From Dehalococcoidia bacterium (GTDB lineage: Bacteria > Chloroflexota > Dehalococcoidia > Bin125): 64,000 nucleotides of DNA. Both the position numbers and the translations under genes were made by a program. Shown one piece after another: positions 1-7,949 of this stretch (positions are counted from its first letter, which is position 1; every line of letters starts with the position of its first letter). The stretch spans positions 124,001 through 188,000 of the forward strand of contig JAJDTU010000009.1 in NCBI GenBank assembly GCA_022826965.1, written 5' to 3'. The notes beneath the pieces are model-generated. The model was not told the origin of the DNA and ran no database searches. It worked only from the letters and a program-made list of their open reading frames with translations.

Positions 1-2
1 AG

Positions 3-191
3 GACGCTGTCGGGGCGGAGGGGTTGGTGTTCCGACCAGCGCTGCGGCACCAGGGGTATCACCCGGGGGTGCTGGCCAAGCTGGCGGAGCACGGACTGGT
101 TGATCTGACTCATATCGGTGAGTCGGCGTACCGGGTGTACGTGACTCCGGTCGGTCGGGACTGCTTTGACGATATGTGCGGCTTGACCTGA
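3..191 (+). CDS. 3' end of an unidentified protein, possibly winged-helix
   Basis: The window opens inside a frame that is open from base 3 to a TGA at 189-191, giving 62 visible residues; the 5' part lies outside. The tail has alternating helical and strand-like stretches (AKLAEHGLVDL, then AYRVYVTPVGRDCF) resembling the recognition helix and wing of a small winged-helix regulator. That is only a resemblance; no family could be assigned. It stops 5 bases before the ATG of the MutY-like gene, so the two are probably co-transcribed. Confidence 0.5.
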   Translation, partial: DAVGAEGLVFRPALRHQGYHPGVLAKLAEHGLVDLTHIGESAYRVYVTPVGRDCFDDMCGLT

Positions 192-196
192 GCATT

Positions 197-1135
197 ATGC
201 CCGGGACACGCGCCGAACCGGATCTGCCTCGTCCGCTCTCGCCGCAGCGGTTGGGGGCGATACGCAAGCGTCTACTGGCGTGGTACGCCGAGCACGAGCA
301 ACCGTTCCCGTGGCGGAACGCTCGCGACCCATACGCGGCGCTCGTGGCCGCAGTGGCGGCCCAGCAGACGCAGATGTCCCGCGTGCTGCAGATCTACGAT
401 CGCTGGATGGCGGCGTTTCCCACGATCCGGGATCTCGCCGAAGCCTCGGACGCGGACGCGATTCGGGTGTGGGGTCGGGCCGGCTATCCACGGCGAGCCG
501 TGTACCTACACCGCACCGCGCAGATCGTTTGTGAACACTACAACGGCCGGCTGCCGAGCGAGCGGACGTTACTGGAATCGCTGCCCGGGGTCGGCCCGTT
601 CACGGCGGCGATTGTACTCAACTTTGGACATGGCATCGATGCGGCGGCGGTCGACACGAACATTGTTCGGGTGCTGGGACGCCTGTTGTTTGGTGATTTA
701 CAACCTGCAATCGACACGCCGAGCGGTGACATCCGATGGGCGGCGGAGCGACTGTTACCAGATAGACAAGCAACTCGCTGGAATCCTGCGTTGATGGACT
801 TCGGCGCGTCAATCTGCAGCCCGACTCCTAAGTGTGAGCTCTGTCCACTCGCAACGCTTTGCGTCGCGGAGCCAAAGTTCGGCGCGGGGCAGCGGCCCGC
901 CGCAGCACGCGCCCAGGGTCCGTTCACGGGCTCGCAACGGGAGCTACGCGGGATGATCCTTTCACTGTTGCGAGCGTCGGACGCGCCGCTAACGCGCTCA
1001 TCAGTCATTGAACATGTCGCTCGTGAGGCACGGGTCAAGCAATCACGCGTTCTCTTATCAGAACGTTCATTGATCGAGGATCGATTGATCAGGCGAATCG
1101 ATCATATGCTCACCCTTGGTTCGAGTGACATTTGA
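197..1135 (+). CDS. mutY: MutY-like HhH-GPD DNA glycosylase (short form, altered active site)
   Basis: Helix-hairpin-helix DNA glycosylase of the MutY family, which normally removes adenine opposite 8-oxoguanine. Seen in the 312-residue product: the GPD-fold N terminus (PFPWRNARDPY), the hairpin LPGVGPFTA (about 129-137), the catalytic Asp in AAVDTN (D153) and a four-Cys iron-sulfur motif (C207, C213, C216, C222). The NUDIX-like 8-oxoG-reading domain is missing; a short basic helical tail replaces it, as in short actinobacterial MutY. Two oddities: the residue expected to be the catalytic Glu four before QQT is Ala (A52), and the first Cys spacing is X5 instead of the usual X6. A GTG at 176 would add seven residues and overlap the upstream frame; ATG 197 is preferred. 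Glycosylase activity is uncertain. Confidence 0.85.
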   Translation: MPGTRAEPDLPRPLSPQRLGAIRKRLLAWYAEHEQPFPWRNARDPYAALVAAVAAQQTQMSRVLQIYDRWMAAFPTIRDLAEASDADAIRVWGRAGYPRRAVYLHRTAQIVCEHYNGRLPSERTLLESLPGVGPFTAAIVLNFGHGIDAAAVDTNIVRVLGRLLFGDLQPAIDTPSGDIRWAAERLLPDRQATRWNPALMDFGASICSPTPKCELCPLATLCVAEPKFGAGQRPAAARAQGPFTGSQRELRGMILSLLRASDAPLTRSSVIEHVAREARVKQSRVLLSERSLIEDRLIRRIDHMLTLGSSDI

Positions 1136-1162
1136 CGGATGCGCCTAACAAGTGCATATACT
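1132..1162 (+). promoter_or_regulatory. Probable sigma-70-type promoter
   Basis: TTGACG (1132-1137) and TATACT (1157-1162) are separated by 19 bases. They overlap the stop codon of the MutY-like gene and lie about 90 bases before the next start at 1254. The spacing is slightly long, but the match is the best in this part of the window. Confidence 0.5.
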
Positions 1163-1253
1163 GAGTTCGCCGCTGGAAGGTACATGAGGCCGTCACGAAG
1201 TCAAATCACATACGTCCGTTTGGCATTGTGCCGGAGGGAGAGGAATCGCAGAC

Positions 1254-1763
1254 ATGGCTGACACATTTGCGGGGCAACTGCAGTCCGAGCTGGCGGCCAT
1301 CCAGACGGAGATCGACCGCCTGGAGAACAAGCGCCGGCTGATCCAGGAGTTACTGAGTAACGAGTCATCGGGCGCCGCACCCAGCGCGCCTCGGCCGGCG
1401 CGGCGTCGAGCCACTCGACGGACGACGGGCGGCGCCAAGCGCACACGTCGCCCGCGCGGCCTGATTACGGGCAAGGTTCGGGAGTTCCTCGGTGCGCAGA
1501 GCGGGCCGGTACACGCGACGGAGATCCTCGCCTTCCTGGAGAAGAACGATGCTGCGCCGCAGTCAGCCAAGCCCATGCCGACCTTGCAGTCGACGCTGCA
1601 ACGAATGAAGGAAATGGGCGAGATCGAGAACAACGGACGCAACCGTTGGTCGCTGCTCGCCGGAGGAGGCGGATCAAGTCCGGCTCCAGCCCCACGATCG
1701 GACGCGCCTCCGGTGGTCACGTCAACGACGACATTCGGTACGCGTCCAGGAGGTAGCCAGTAG
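1254..1763 (+). CDS. Coiled-coil / basic-linker / winged-helix protein, unknown function
   Basis: A 169-residue protein in three segments. Residues 5-40 form an acidic amphipathic helix (LQSELAAIQTEIDRLENK), probably a dimerising coiled coil. Residues 45-80 are an Arg/Lys/Ala-rich low-complexity linker likely to contact DNA. Residues 80-145 (from ITGKVREFLGAQSGPVHATE) look like a winged-helix fold similar to HARE-HTH or restriction-associated wHTH modules. The C terminus is Ser/Pro-rich and disordered. The ATG follows GGAGG-like sequence at about 1233, and a TTGACG/TATACT promoter lies upstream. A nucleoid-associated or regulatory role is an inference; no family was recognised with certainty. 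Confidence 0.7.
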   Translation: MADTFAGQLQSELAAIQTEIDRLENKRRLIQELLSNESSGAAPSAPRPARRRATRRTTGGAKRTRRPRGLITGKVREFLGAQSGPVHATEILAFLEKNDAAPQSAKPMPTLQSTLQRMKEMGEIENNGRNRWSLLAGGGGSSPAPAPRSDAPPVVTSTTTFGTRPGGSQ

Positions 1764-1769
1764 CGGCGG

Positions 1770-1800
1770 CCGGTCGCGACCGGAGGTCGCGCGGTAGAAT
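1770..1800 (+). promoter_or_regulatory. Perfect 14-bp palindrome followed by a TAGAAT box
   Basis: CCGGTCGCGACCGG (1770-1783) is a perfect palindrome without a loop, so it looks more like a protein site than a hairpin terminator. TAGAAT at 1795-1800 could be the -10 box for the NIPSNAP gene at 1882. Whether the palindrome is an operator is unknown. Confidence 0.35.
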
Positions 1801-1881
1801 AGGTTCAGTCATTGGCGCCGTGGTCAACGCTGTTTGCACCGGACGACGCGACGTCTACACGCTCTGAAGGGCAGTCAGGTT

Positions 1882-2202
1882 ATGTTGTTTGAGCTTCGCC
1901 AGTACACGATCAACGAAGGACGGCGGGAAGATTTCGTCCGCTTGATGGAGGAGCAGATCATTCCCTTCCAGGTATCGAAGGGTATGACGATCCTCGGGTC
2001 GTTCACGTCGGAAGAGGATGACAACACGTACATCTGGATTCGCCGCTTCCACTCGGAGGAAGAGCGAGAGCGACTCTACGAAGACGTGTACGGATCGGAC
2101 TACTGGCGAGACGAGATCGCCCCGCACGTCTCGGAGATGATGAACCGCGACAGTATCTCGGTGCAGCGGCTGGAAGCAACGCCTCGCTCTCCGATCCAGT
2201 AG
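1882..2202 (+). CDS. NIPSNAP family protein
   Basis: A 106-residue NIPSNAP-type ferredoxin-like (dimeric alpha-beta barrel) protein. The start MLFELRQYTI, the following basic/acidic helix (REDFVRLMEEQI) and the aromatic strand TYIWIRRF are characteristic. Family members have no settled enzymatic role; in bacteria they often accompany oxidoreductases and catabolic genes. ATG 1882 is chosen because the family begins with this strand and a purine-rich GAAGGG lies about 12 bases upstream; an upstream ATG at 1834 would add 16 unrelated residues. The likely -10 box is TAGAAT at 1795. Confidence 0.8.
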   Translation: MLFELRQYTINEGRREDFVRLMEEQIIPFQVSKGMTILGSFTSEEDDNTYIWIRRFHSEEERERLYEDVYGSDYWRDEIAPHVSEMMNRDSISVQRLEATPRSPIQ

Positions 2203-2216
2203 TGACGCCTGTCAGC

Positions 2217-2242
2217 TCGCAACGAGCCAGGCTAATGCGCCG
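2217..2242 (+). terminator. Weak stem-loop between NIPSNAP and thioesterase genes
   Basis: GCCTG and GCTCG on the left pair with CGAGC and CAGGC on the right, with a three-base bulge and a CAA loop. There is no T-run, so it may be an attenuator or an RNA-stabilising hairpin rather than a terminator. Confidence 0.25.
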
Positions 2243-2254
2243 GGCGGCGGCGCT

Positions 2255-3073
2255 GTGAGTGAGCGTGTGCTCGATGGCGCATTGTTTACGCGCGACGGTG
2301 AAGGTTACGTACCAACCGACCGGGCGCGCGGACCCTGGTCGCGGGACGCGCTGCACGGGAGCCCGGTCGCGGCCCTGATCGCGCATTGCGTCGAGCAGGA
2401 GTTGAGTCGCTCGAGGCGGGAAGAGTCGGGCGCGGTCGGCGAACTGCGCATCGCCAGGCAAACGATCGATCTCTTCCGTCCGGTGCCGTTCGGCCGACTG
2501 GATGTTGATGTCGAGTCGATACGTCAGGGTCGTCGGGTTGCCGTGTTTCAGGCCCGAGTGAGTTGCGACGGGAGGCCGCTCACGCAGGCCACGACGCTGT
2601 GTTTGCGGGGTGATGCCGGCTTCGGCGCGGTCGGGGCCAACCATGCGGACGAGGCGCCTCCGCCGCCGGAGGAGGCAATGCCGGCGAAGGTCGATCGGGT
2701 GGGCAACCGCTGGGTGTCATACCCGGGCACGCTGGCGATGCGGCATCTGGTTGCGCCCGGTGGAACGGAACCGGCCGTTGTCTGGATACAGGCGGACGCG
2801 CCGGTGCTCGCCGAGGCGGAGTTGACGCCGGCGGTTCGGGCGGCGGGCATCGCCGACTTCGTGTCGCCGTTCGCGAACATGCAGCCAGGCCGCAGCGGAT
2901 ACGTGAACGCGGACATCACGCTGCATGTGCACCGTCCGCCGATCGGTGAGTGGCACTACCTGCGGGTCGTCTCACGGGGGGCGGCCGATGGTGTGGCGAC
3001 GGCGCAGGCAGTGCTGGGGGACAGAGGCGGCGCGTACGGCGCTTGCTCGGCGTCGAGCCTGATCAACCTCTAA
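2255..3073 (+). CDS. TesB-like double hot-dog acyl-CoA thioesterase
   Basis: A 272-residue protein with two hot-dog halves, matching TesB-like thioesterase/acyl-CoA-binding proteins. The first half has GPWSRDALHGSPVAALIAH, the usual helix that packs on the sheet, followed by the strand segment TIDLFRPVPFGRLDVDVE. The second half holds ADFVSPFANMQPGRSGYVN and HVHRPPIGEWHYLRV, typical of the C-terminal hot-dog. It is expected to hydrolyse or bind acyl-CoA in the cytoplasm. The start is GTG 2255; a later start would remove the first strand. It lies 52 bases after the NIPSNAP gene and probably shares its transcript. The substrate cannot be read from sequence. Confidence 0.8.
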   Translation: MSERVLDGALFTRDGEGYVPTDRARGPWSRDALHGSPVAALIAHCVEQELSRSRREESGAVGELRIARQTIDLFRPVPFGRLDVDVESIRQGRRVAVFQARVSCDGRPLTQATTLCLRGDAGFGAVGANHADEAPPPPEEAMPAKVDRVGNRWVSYPGTLAMRHLVAPGGTEPAVVWIQADAPVLAEAELTPAVRAAGIADFVSPFANMQPGRSGYVNADITLHVHRPPIGEWHYLRVVSRGAADGVATAQAVLGDRGGAYGACSASSLINL

Positions 3074-3119
3074 GAGGGGTTCTGCCGAGCTTCGGATAGC
3101 ACCTGACCATCAAGATCGT

Positions 3120-3125
3120 TAATAT
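3120..3125 (+). promoter_or_regulatory. TAATAT box six bases before the start codon
   Basis: TAATAT (3120-3125), then six bases, then ATG 3132, with no Shine-Dalgarno sequence. This matches the leaderless arrangement seen at about ten other genes in the window. Confidence 0.45.
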
Positions 3126-3131
3126 CTGTGC

Positions 3132-5180
3132 ATGGCTGGGCGCATCGTCGGCATGATTTCCGTCCTGACCCTTGCCGGGGTGATCACCTCGGCCGTGGTG
3201 CTACTGCTGCTTGCGCTGGATTCGGAAGATGACACCGGCCGCAAATCGGCGGAGGTGTTCGCCGAGGCAGTCGCTCGTTCGCTGCTGGATGCCGACCTGG
3301 CGTCGCTGAGCGAGGAGGAAGTCGACGCGCTGATTCGATTGAACGCGTCGTCCGCGGCTGACGTCGAAGGCGAAGCCGTCGAGCTTGACAACATCTGGGT
3401 GTTCAATGTGCAGGCGCGGCTTGCAGCGTCATCGGACGGCTCGCGACCGATCAGTCGGACTGAAGTGGCGAGTGCGCGCGAGGCGATGGAGGGCGGGGAC
3501 GGAGCGGTCGTCGAAGCGCTGACGGAGGGTCGGTACGCCGGGACGGCGGCGATCCGCGCCGAGGACGGCAGTCCGCTGGGCGCGGTCAGGGTCGAGTTCA
3601 CGAGCAATCACATCGGCAATCACTTCGATCTGTACCGGGCCGAATACCTGATCGGCGTGATCGCGCTGCTGCTGGTCCTGGTGCTGGCCAGTTGGTTCCT
3701 GGCCAAGCGGCTCGCGAGGCCGATCGGGCTAATGGTTCGGGCCGCTCGGGCGGTTGAAGACGGACAGCAACCGGAACCGTCGGTCGCTGCATCGCTGCGC
3801 AACACATCGTTGACGCGCGACGAGTACGGCGAGCTGGCGGGCGTGTTCCTGGACATGGCTCGCGAGGTGGGTGCACGGGAGATCAGACTGAACGCGATCG
3901 TCGAGGAGCGCACCGTTGAACTGTCGGAGAAGAACCAGGCGCTTGAGGATGCGCAGCGCGAGATTCGCAACGACCTGGAGATGGCGCACTCGGTACAGGC
4001 GGCGCTGGTCCCATCGGACCTGCCGGAGGACCCGCGCGCCGGGGTTGCCGCATTCATGACGCCGGCGCTGGATGTGGGCGGCGACTTCTACGACGCGTTC
4101 ATCACCGAGCACGGACGCCTGGCGTTCGCCATTGCGGACGTGTCCGGCAAAGGCGTGGCTTCGGCGCTGATGATGGCGGTCGGGCGGGCATTGCTGCGAA
4201 GCGCGGCGAATCAGCATCCCGACCCGAGCCTCGCCGTTGCCGAGACGAACGACCAGCTCTGCTCGATGAATCCGAAGGAACTCTTCATCACGGCGTTCTT
4301 CGGTGTGATCGATCTGGAGCTGGGGACGCTGACCTACGTCAATGCGGGGCACGATCCGCCGTACCTGATGCGGCCGAACGAAGGGCCCGAGATGATCCCG
4401 ATGACGGGCGGGATCGCGCTGGGCGTGCTACCGGAACTGAACTACACGGAGACGACGATACCGCTCGATGAAGGCGCCTCGATGTTCCTCTACACGGACG
4501 GCATCACGGAGGCGGAGGACAGCGCCGGGCAGCAGTTCGGACGGGAGCGGCTGGAGGAGAAGCTCGCCAGTCTCAACGGCGAGGGTCCGCAGGAGCTGAT
4601 GGAGTCCGTGCTGAGCGATCTGCGCACGTTCTCGGGCGACGCGAAACAGTTCGACGACATTACCTGCATGGCGCTTCAGTTTGTCGGCGGGGCGGTTGAG
4701 GAGACATTCATTCCGGGCCGCGGCGAGACGCACCTGGCGTCCGGCTGGCGGCGCATGGTGGTTCAGCCGACGCTGGAGACGTCGCTGCCGCGGGTGGCGG
4801 CCTTCGTCGAGCGGTTCGCCGAGACGGAGGGGTTCGATCCGATGGAGCTGTACCGGATCAACCTGGCGCTGGACGAGTTGTTCACAAACACGATCGAACA
4901 CGGATTCCCTGGTCGGGAGAACGAGGCGGACATCTCGATCGCAATGCGCCGTGAAGGCGAGACGATCGTGGTTCGCTACGAAGACAACGGACCCGCATTC
5001 AATCCGCTGGAGGCGACGGAGCAGGACACGGAGTTGGATCTGCTCGAACGGCCGATTGGCGGACTGGGGTTACAGCTGATTGCGTCGACGTTCGATGCGG
5101 TAAACTACGAGCGGATTGACGACCGCAACGTCACGACGTTGAGACAATCGCGGGCGACGTCTGAGGATGATTCCGACTAG
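3132..5180 (+). CDS. Membrane sensor PP2C phosphatase (RsbU/SpoIIE) fused to an RsbW-like kinase domain
   Basis: A 682-residue partner-switch regulator. It has transmembrane helix 1 (5-29), an extracytoplasmic sensor region (30-172), transmembrane helix 2 (173-193), a HAMP-like linker and a coiled coil (about 255-290). The PP2C phosphatase follows, with intact metal-binding motifs: DVGGDFYD near 315, IADVSGKG, YTDGITEAED and FDDITCM. The C terminus is a GHKL ATPase/kinase with N-box NLALDELFTNTIEHG near 576, EDNGP, and IGGLGLQL. RsbU-type phosphatases dephosphorylate a STAS antagonist and RsbW-type kinases phosphorylate it, so both opposing activities appear to sit in one chain. The STAS gene follows directly. 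No sigma factor gene is nearby. Confidence 0.92.
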   Translation: MAGRIVGMISVLTLAGVITSAVVLLLLALDSEDDTGRKSAEVFAEAVARSLLDADLASLSEEEVDALIRLNASSAADVEGEAVELDNIWVFNVQARLAASSDGSRPISRTEVASAREAMEGGDGAVVEALTEGRYAGTAAIRAEDGSPLGAVRVEFTSNHIGNHFDLYRAEYLIGVIALLLVLVLASWFLAKRLARPIGLMVRAARAVEDGQQPEPSVAASLRNTSLTRDEYGELAGVFLDMAREVGAREIRLNAIVEERTVELSEKNQALEDAQREIRNDLEMAHSVQAALVPSDLPEDPRAGVAAFMTPALDVGGDFYDAFITEHGRLAFAIADVSGKGVASALMMAVGRALLRSAANQHPDPSLAVAETNDQLCSMNPKELFITAFFGVIDLELGTLTYVNAGHDPPYLMRPNEGPEMIPMTGGIALGVLPELNYTETTIPLDEGASMFLYTDGITEAEDSAGQQFGRERLEEKLASLNGEGPQELMESVLSDLRTFSGDAKQFDDITCMALQFVGGAVEETFIPGRGETHLASGWRRMVVQPTLETSLPRVAAFVERFAETEGFDPMELYRINLALDELFTNTIEHGFPGRENEADISIAMRREGETIVVRYEDNGPAFNPLEATEQDTELDLLERPIGGLGLQLIASTFDAVNYERIDDRNVTTLRQSRATSEDDSD

Positions 5181-5187
5181 GCTAGTC
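5175..5187 (+). promoter_or_regulatory. Inverted repeat overlapping a TAGGCT box upstream of the STAS gene
   Basis: GACTAG-G-CTAGTC (5175-5187) is a perfect six-base inverted repeat containing TAGGCT (5178-5183), a TANNNT-type -10 box. It overlaps the stop codon of the phosphatase gene. AGGAG at 5208-5212 is the ribosome binding site for ATG 5220. The STAS gene may therefore have its own, possibly regulated, promoter. Confidence 0.35.
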
Positions 5188-5219
5188 ACGCCGCTTCAGG
5201 CCGATAGAGGAGACGACTG

Positions 5220-5555
5220 ATGGTTGACCTTTACCCGGAATACGACGACAGCGTGCTGGTTCTGAACCCGCTGGGACGAATCGACGGGACCAACGCCAAG
5301 GCGTTCGAGGAGGCGTTGCTGGGCCGAATCGACGCGGGCGACAATCAGATCTTGATGAATTTTGAGGGGATCAACTACATCTCCTCGGCGGGCCTCCGGG
5401 TTCTGCTGATGGCCGCCAAGCGAACGAGCCAGTCGGCCGGCCAACTCGCGCTCTGCGCGGTGCAGGATCACATCCAGGAAGTGTTCAAGTTCTCCGGCTT
5501 CGCGGAGATCATCCCGATCCACGACGACCGCCCGGGCGCGCTGAGTACGTTCTAG
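5220..5555 (+). CDS. STAS-domain anti-sigma factor antagonist
   Basis: A 111-residue single-domain STAS protein of the SpoIIAA/RsbV type. The motif NYISSAGLRVLL (about 52-63) carries the phosphorylatable serine; S56 aligns with the known acceptor. In the classical switch this protein, when dephosphorylated, binds the anti-sigma kinase. The upstream gene encodes phosphatase and kinase domains in one chain, so this is the obvious partner. AGGAG seven bases before the ATG supports the start. A large hairpin follows the gene. Confidence 0.92.
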   Translation: MVDLYPEYDDSVLVLNPLGRIDGTNAKAFEEALLGRIDAGDNQILMNFEGINYISSAGLRVLLMAAKRTSQSAGQLALCAVQDHIQEVFKFSGFAEIIPIHDDRPGALSTF

Positions 5556-5573
5556 CGCTTCCCGCCAACCGCA

Positions 5574-5636
5574 CACGCCGCCTGACCGCGGCCCGCTGCT
5601 TTTCCTGGCAGGCGGGCGCTGCGCTCAGGCGGCGTG
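5574..5636. terminator. Nested hairpin between convergent genes
   Basis: Twelve-base perfect arms (5574-5585 and 5625-5636) enclose an inner stem, GCCCGC (5591-5596) with GCGGGC (5612-5617). It sits between the convergent STAS and aminotransferase genes, so it can serve as a bidirectional terminator. There is no clear T-run. Confidence 0.55.
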
Positions 5637-5652
5637 GTGGTTCTCGACTCTC

Positions 5653-7020
5653 CTAGAGACCCAACTCGGATTCGAGTCTCGCGATCGAGCGGGAGATGCG
5701 GTTGACCAGTTCGTCGGCCTCTTCGAGGTTCGTGGTCAGCGGCGGGGCGAACGGCACCGAGGTCCCGGCTCGCGCGAGGACGCCTTCGTCCCTCAGGTAC
5801 TGGGTCATGCGTGCCTGCACGTTGTCGGCTTCCTCGAAGTCCTCGCCGGTGAGCGGATCCTTCTTCAGCTCGACGACGTGCATCATGCCGATGCCGCGGG
5901 TCTGGTGAATGGTGCGATGATCCTCGCGCAGCTGCACGAGGCGTGAGCGCACGTGCTCGCCGACGCGGGCGGCATTGTCGACGAGGCCCTCGCGCTCGAT
6001 GATGTTGAGGTTGCCGAGCGCCACGGCGCAGGAGACGGGGTTCGCGCCCCAGGTAATCCCGCCGATGGTTCCGTCCTTGCCGGCCTCTTCGAAGGTCTTC
6101 GCGATTTCGTCGCTGACGAGCGTGGCGGCGATGGGTGAGTAGCCGGATGAGATCTGCTTGGCGGTGGTCATGATGTCGGGCTGGACGCCGAAGTGGTCCA
6201 TGCCGAACCACTTGCCGGTGCGACCGAATCCGTTGATCACCTCGTCGGCGATCAGCACGATGTCGTGCTTGTCGCAGATCTCGCGCAGGGTCTGCCAGTA
6301 TTTCGGGTCGGGGACGTAGCTGCCGTTGGCGGTGGAGATTGGCTCGGCGATGATCGCCGCGACCGTGTCGGGCCCGGCCGCCGTGACAACATCCTCGATC
6401 GTGCGAGCGCAGAAGACGTCGCACTCGGGGAAGGTCTTTTCGTAGGGGCAGCGGTCGCAGTTGACGCCGGGGACGTGGATCGAGCCGGGCACCAGCGGCT
6501 CGTAGGGGGCGCGCATCGAATAGGTCGCGGCGTTGACCGAGAGCGCACCGGCGGTCTGGCCGTGGTAGGAACCGATCCGCGAGATCACCTTGAACTTGGC
6601 GGCGTTGCCTCGGATGCGGTGGTACTGCTTGGCGATCTTGAGGGCTGTTTCGACCGCTTCTGATCCGCCGTTGACGAAGACGGCCTTGCGAATGTTGGAG
6701 GGCGTCAGCTCGGCGAGCTTGGTGGCCAGGTTGACGGCCGGCTCGGAGGCGTAGGCGAAGGTGTTCTGGTAGGCGAGTTGGGACATCTGCTCATGGGCGA
6801 TGTCGGCGAGTTCGGTGCGACCGTGTCCGACCGCGTTGAGCCAGAGACCGGACATGGCGTCCATGTACTCGCGTCCCTGGTCGTCGTGCAGGAAGATACC
6901 CTCGCCTTTGCGAATGACGAGCAGTCCGTCGTCGGCCGCGAGGTCGGCGTGCGACTGTGTGGGGATCCAGAGGTGATCCAACGATTGCTTGCGTAGCGCT
7001 TCCTGGGTCGGGGTGGTCAT
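5653..7020 (-). CDS. Class III PLP-dependent aminotransferase
   Basis: A 455-residue fold-type I aminotransferase of the omega-amino acid/acetylornithine-like class III. Visible motifs are FVNGGSEAVETALK (cofactor phosphate region), SYHGQTAGAL, LIADEVINGFGRTG (D259 binds the PLP ring nitrogen) and TTAKQISSGY (K288 forms the Schiff base). A Cys cluster NCDRCPYEKTFPECDVFC (187-204) occurs in related proteins and might bind metal. It probably transfers an amino group from an omega-amino acid, beta-alanine or polyamine to pyruvate or 2-oxoglutarate; the substrate is not predictable. A TATCCT box at 7054-7059 and AGGAC before the ATG support the start. Confidence 0.92.
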   Translation of the reverse strand: MTTPTQEALRKQSLDHLWIPTQSHADLAADDGLLVIRKGEGIFLHDDQGREYMDAMSGLWLNAVGHGRTELADIAHEQMSQLAYQNTFAYASEPAVNLATKLAELTPSNIRKAVFVNGGSEAVETALKIAKQYHRIRGNAAKFKVISRIGSYHGQTAGALSVNAATYSMRAPYEPLVPGSIHVPGVNCDRCPYEKTFPECDVFCARTIEDVVTAAGPDTVAAIIAEPISTANGSYVPDPKYWQTLREICDKHDIVLIADEVINGFGRTGKWFGMDHFGVQPDIMTTAKQISSGYSPIAATLVSDEIAKTFEEAGKDGTIGGITWGANPVSCAVALGNLNIIEREGLVDNAARVGEHVRSRLVQLREDHRTIHQTRGIGMMHVVELKKDPLTGEDFEEADNVQARMTQYLRDEGVLARAGTSVPFAPPLTTNLEEADELVNRISRSIARLESELGL

Positions 7021-7110
7021 CGAACGTCCTGTCGTGCCATGGGTTGTTCGGACAGGATAGGTGGTGGGATCGAGATGCGTTTTGGCTGGAAGCGGGATGC
7101 GGGATGAGGA

Positions 7111-7196
7111 GAGCCCCCTCTGCCTGCGGCATCTCCCCCCGCCTACGCGGGGGGCAGGCTCTAGCCCTCTCCCAGAGGGAGAGGGGATCGGGGGGG
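7111..7196. repeat. Dispersed GC-rich palindromic repeat, copy 1
   Basis: GAGCCCCCTCTGCCTGCGGC (7111-7130) opens this copy. A C-run/G-run palindrome follows to about 7160, then a second hairpin, CCCTCTCCC with GGGAGAGGG. It lies between the aminotransferase and GNAT genes. At least five other copies or partial copies are in the window. Confidence 0.8.
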
Positions 7197-7212
7197 CGGG
7201 GGTTGGGGCTGA

Positions 7213-7818
7213 TCAGCGTTGGGCGGAGGTGGGGGCGCCTCGGGCGCGGAGGTCGTAGGCCATGACAACGAGGTCTCGGAGGCGGCCGCTGCGGTCCATG
7301 ACCCAACCGGGCAGGGTCGCGACGGCCTGGAAGCCGAGCGATTCGAAGACGGCTTGCGCGCTGAGCTGATCGTGGGTCATGCGGGCGGAGATGCGCTCGA
7401 GGCCGATCGAGTCGGCGATCGCGAAGATCTCCTCGGCCAGGAAGCGTCCCAGGCCCTGGCCACGGATCTGGGTGTTGACGGTGACGCGGATCTCGCCGAT
7501 GTGATCGGTCCAGCCGGCTTCGTTGTGGACCAACGACGCCTCGCCGACGATGTCTCCCGCGTCCACGGCGAGGACGGTGGTCGTGCGGTGCTGGGCGATG
7601 TTCTCAAGCCAGCGGTCAACGACGCCTTCGTCGGTGATGTCCCAGGGCAGGTAGAGCAGGTCGTCGCGCGAGAGCGAGCGAGCGAAGGCGAGGAAGCGTG
7701 CTTTGTCGGCAGGAGCCATCAGGCGCATGTCGATCTCGCGGCCGCCCCGCAGGGTGGCGCGACTGGGGTATCGCCGGGCAATCAGGGCGGCCTGGCGGGC
7801 GGATGCATCGGTGGTCAT
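7213..7818 (-). CDS. GNAT family N-acetyltransferase
   Basis: A 201-residue GCN5-related acetyltransferase. The acetyl-CoA pyrophosphate-binding motif GQGLGRFLAEEI follows strand beta-4, and the C-terminal part (LERISARMTHDQLSAQAVFE, then SLGFQAVATLPGWV) matches the last helices of the fold. It resembles stand-alone GNATs that act on small molecules or on lysine residues. ATG 7818 is chosen over an ATG 81 bases upstream because GGGAG lies nine bases before it and the extra residues do not fit the family. The repeat copy 1 lies just after its stop. Confidence 0.87.
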   Translation of the reverse strand: MTTDASARQAALIARRYPSRATLRGGREIDMRLMAPADKARFLAFARSLSRDDLLYLPWDITDEGVVDRWLENIAQHRTTTVLAVDAGDIVGEASLVHNEAGWTDHIGEIRVTVNTQIRGQGLGRFLAEEIFAIADSIGLERISARMTHDQLSAQAVFESLGFQAVATLPGWVMDRSGRLRDLVVMAYDLRARGAPTSAQR

Positions 7819-7949
7819 CGTTCTACTCCCGTTCCAAGGACCTGGCGAGTCGCGTTCTCTGTATCGGACATTCGCATTCGCGTGCGCGCAGAGTACCACT
7901 GCACCGGCGCCATTGATTGCAACCGCGTTGCGGACTCGGGGGGAGGAAA

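Noticed and set aside
1117-1130. GGTTCGAGTGAC as part of a tRNA
   Set aside because: It lies within the end of the MutY-like coding frame and no cloverleaf can be formed.
5552-6424. Minus frame of 290 codons within the aminotransferase region
   Set aside because: Arg/His-rich shadow in another frame of a strongly supported aminotransferase.
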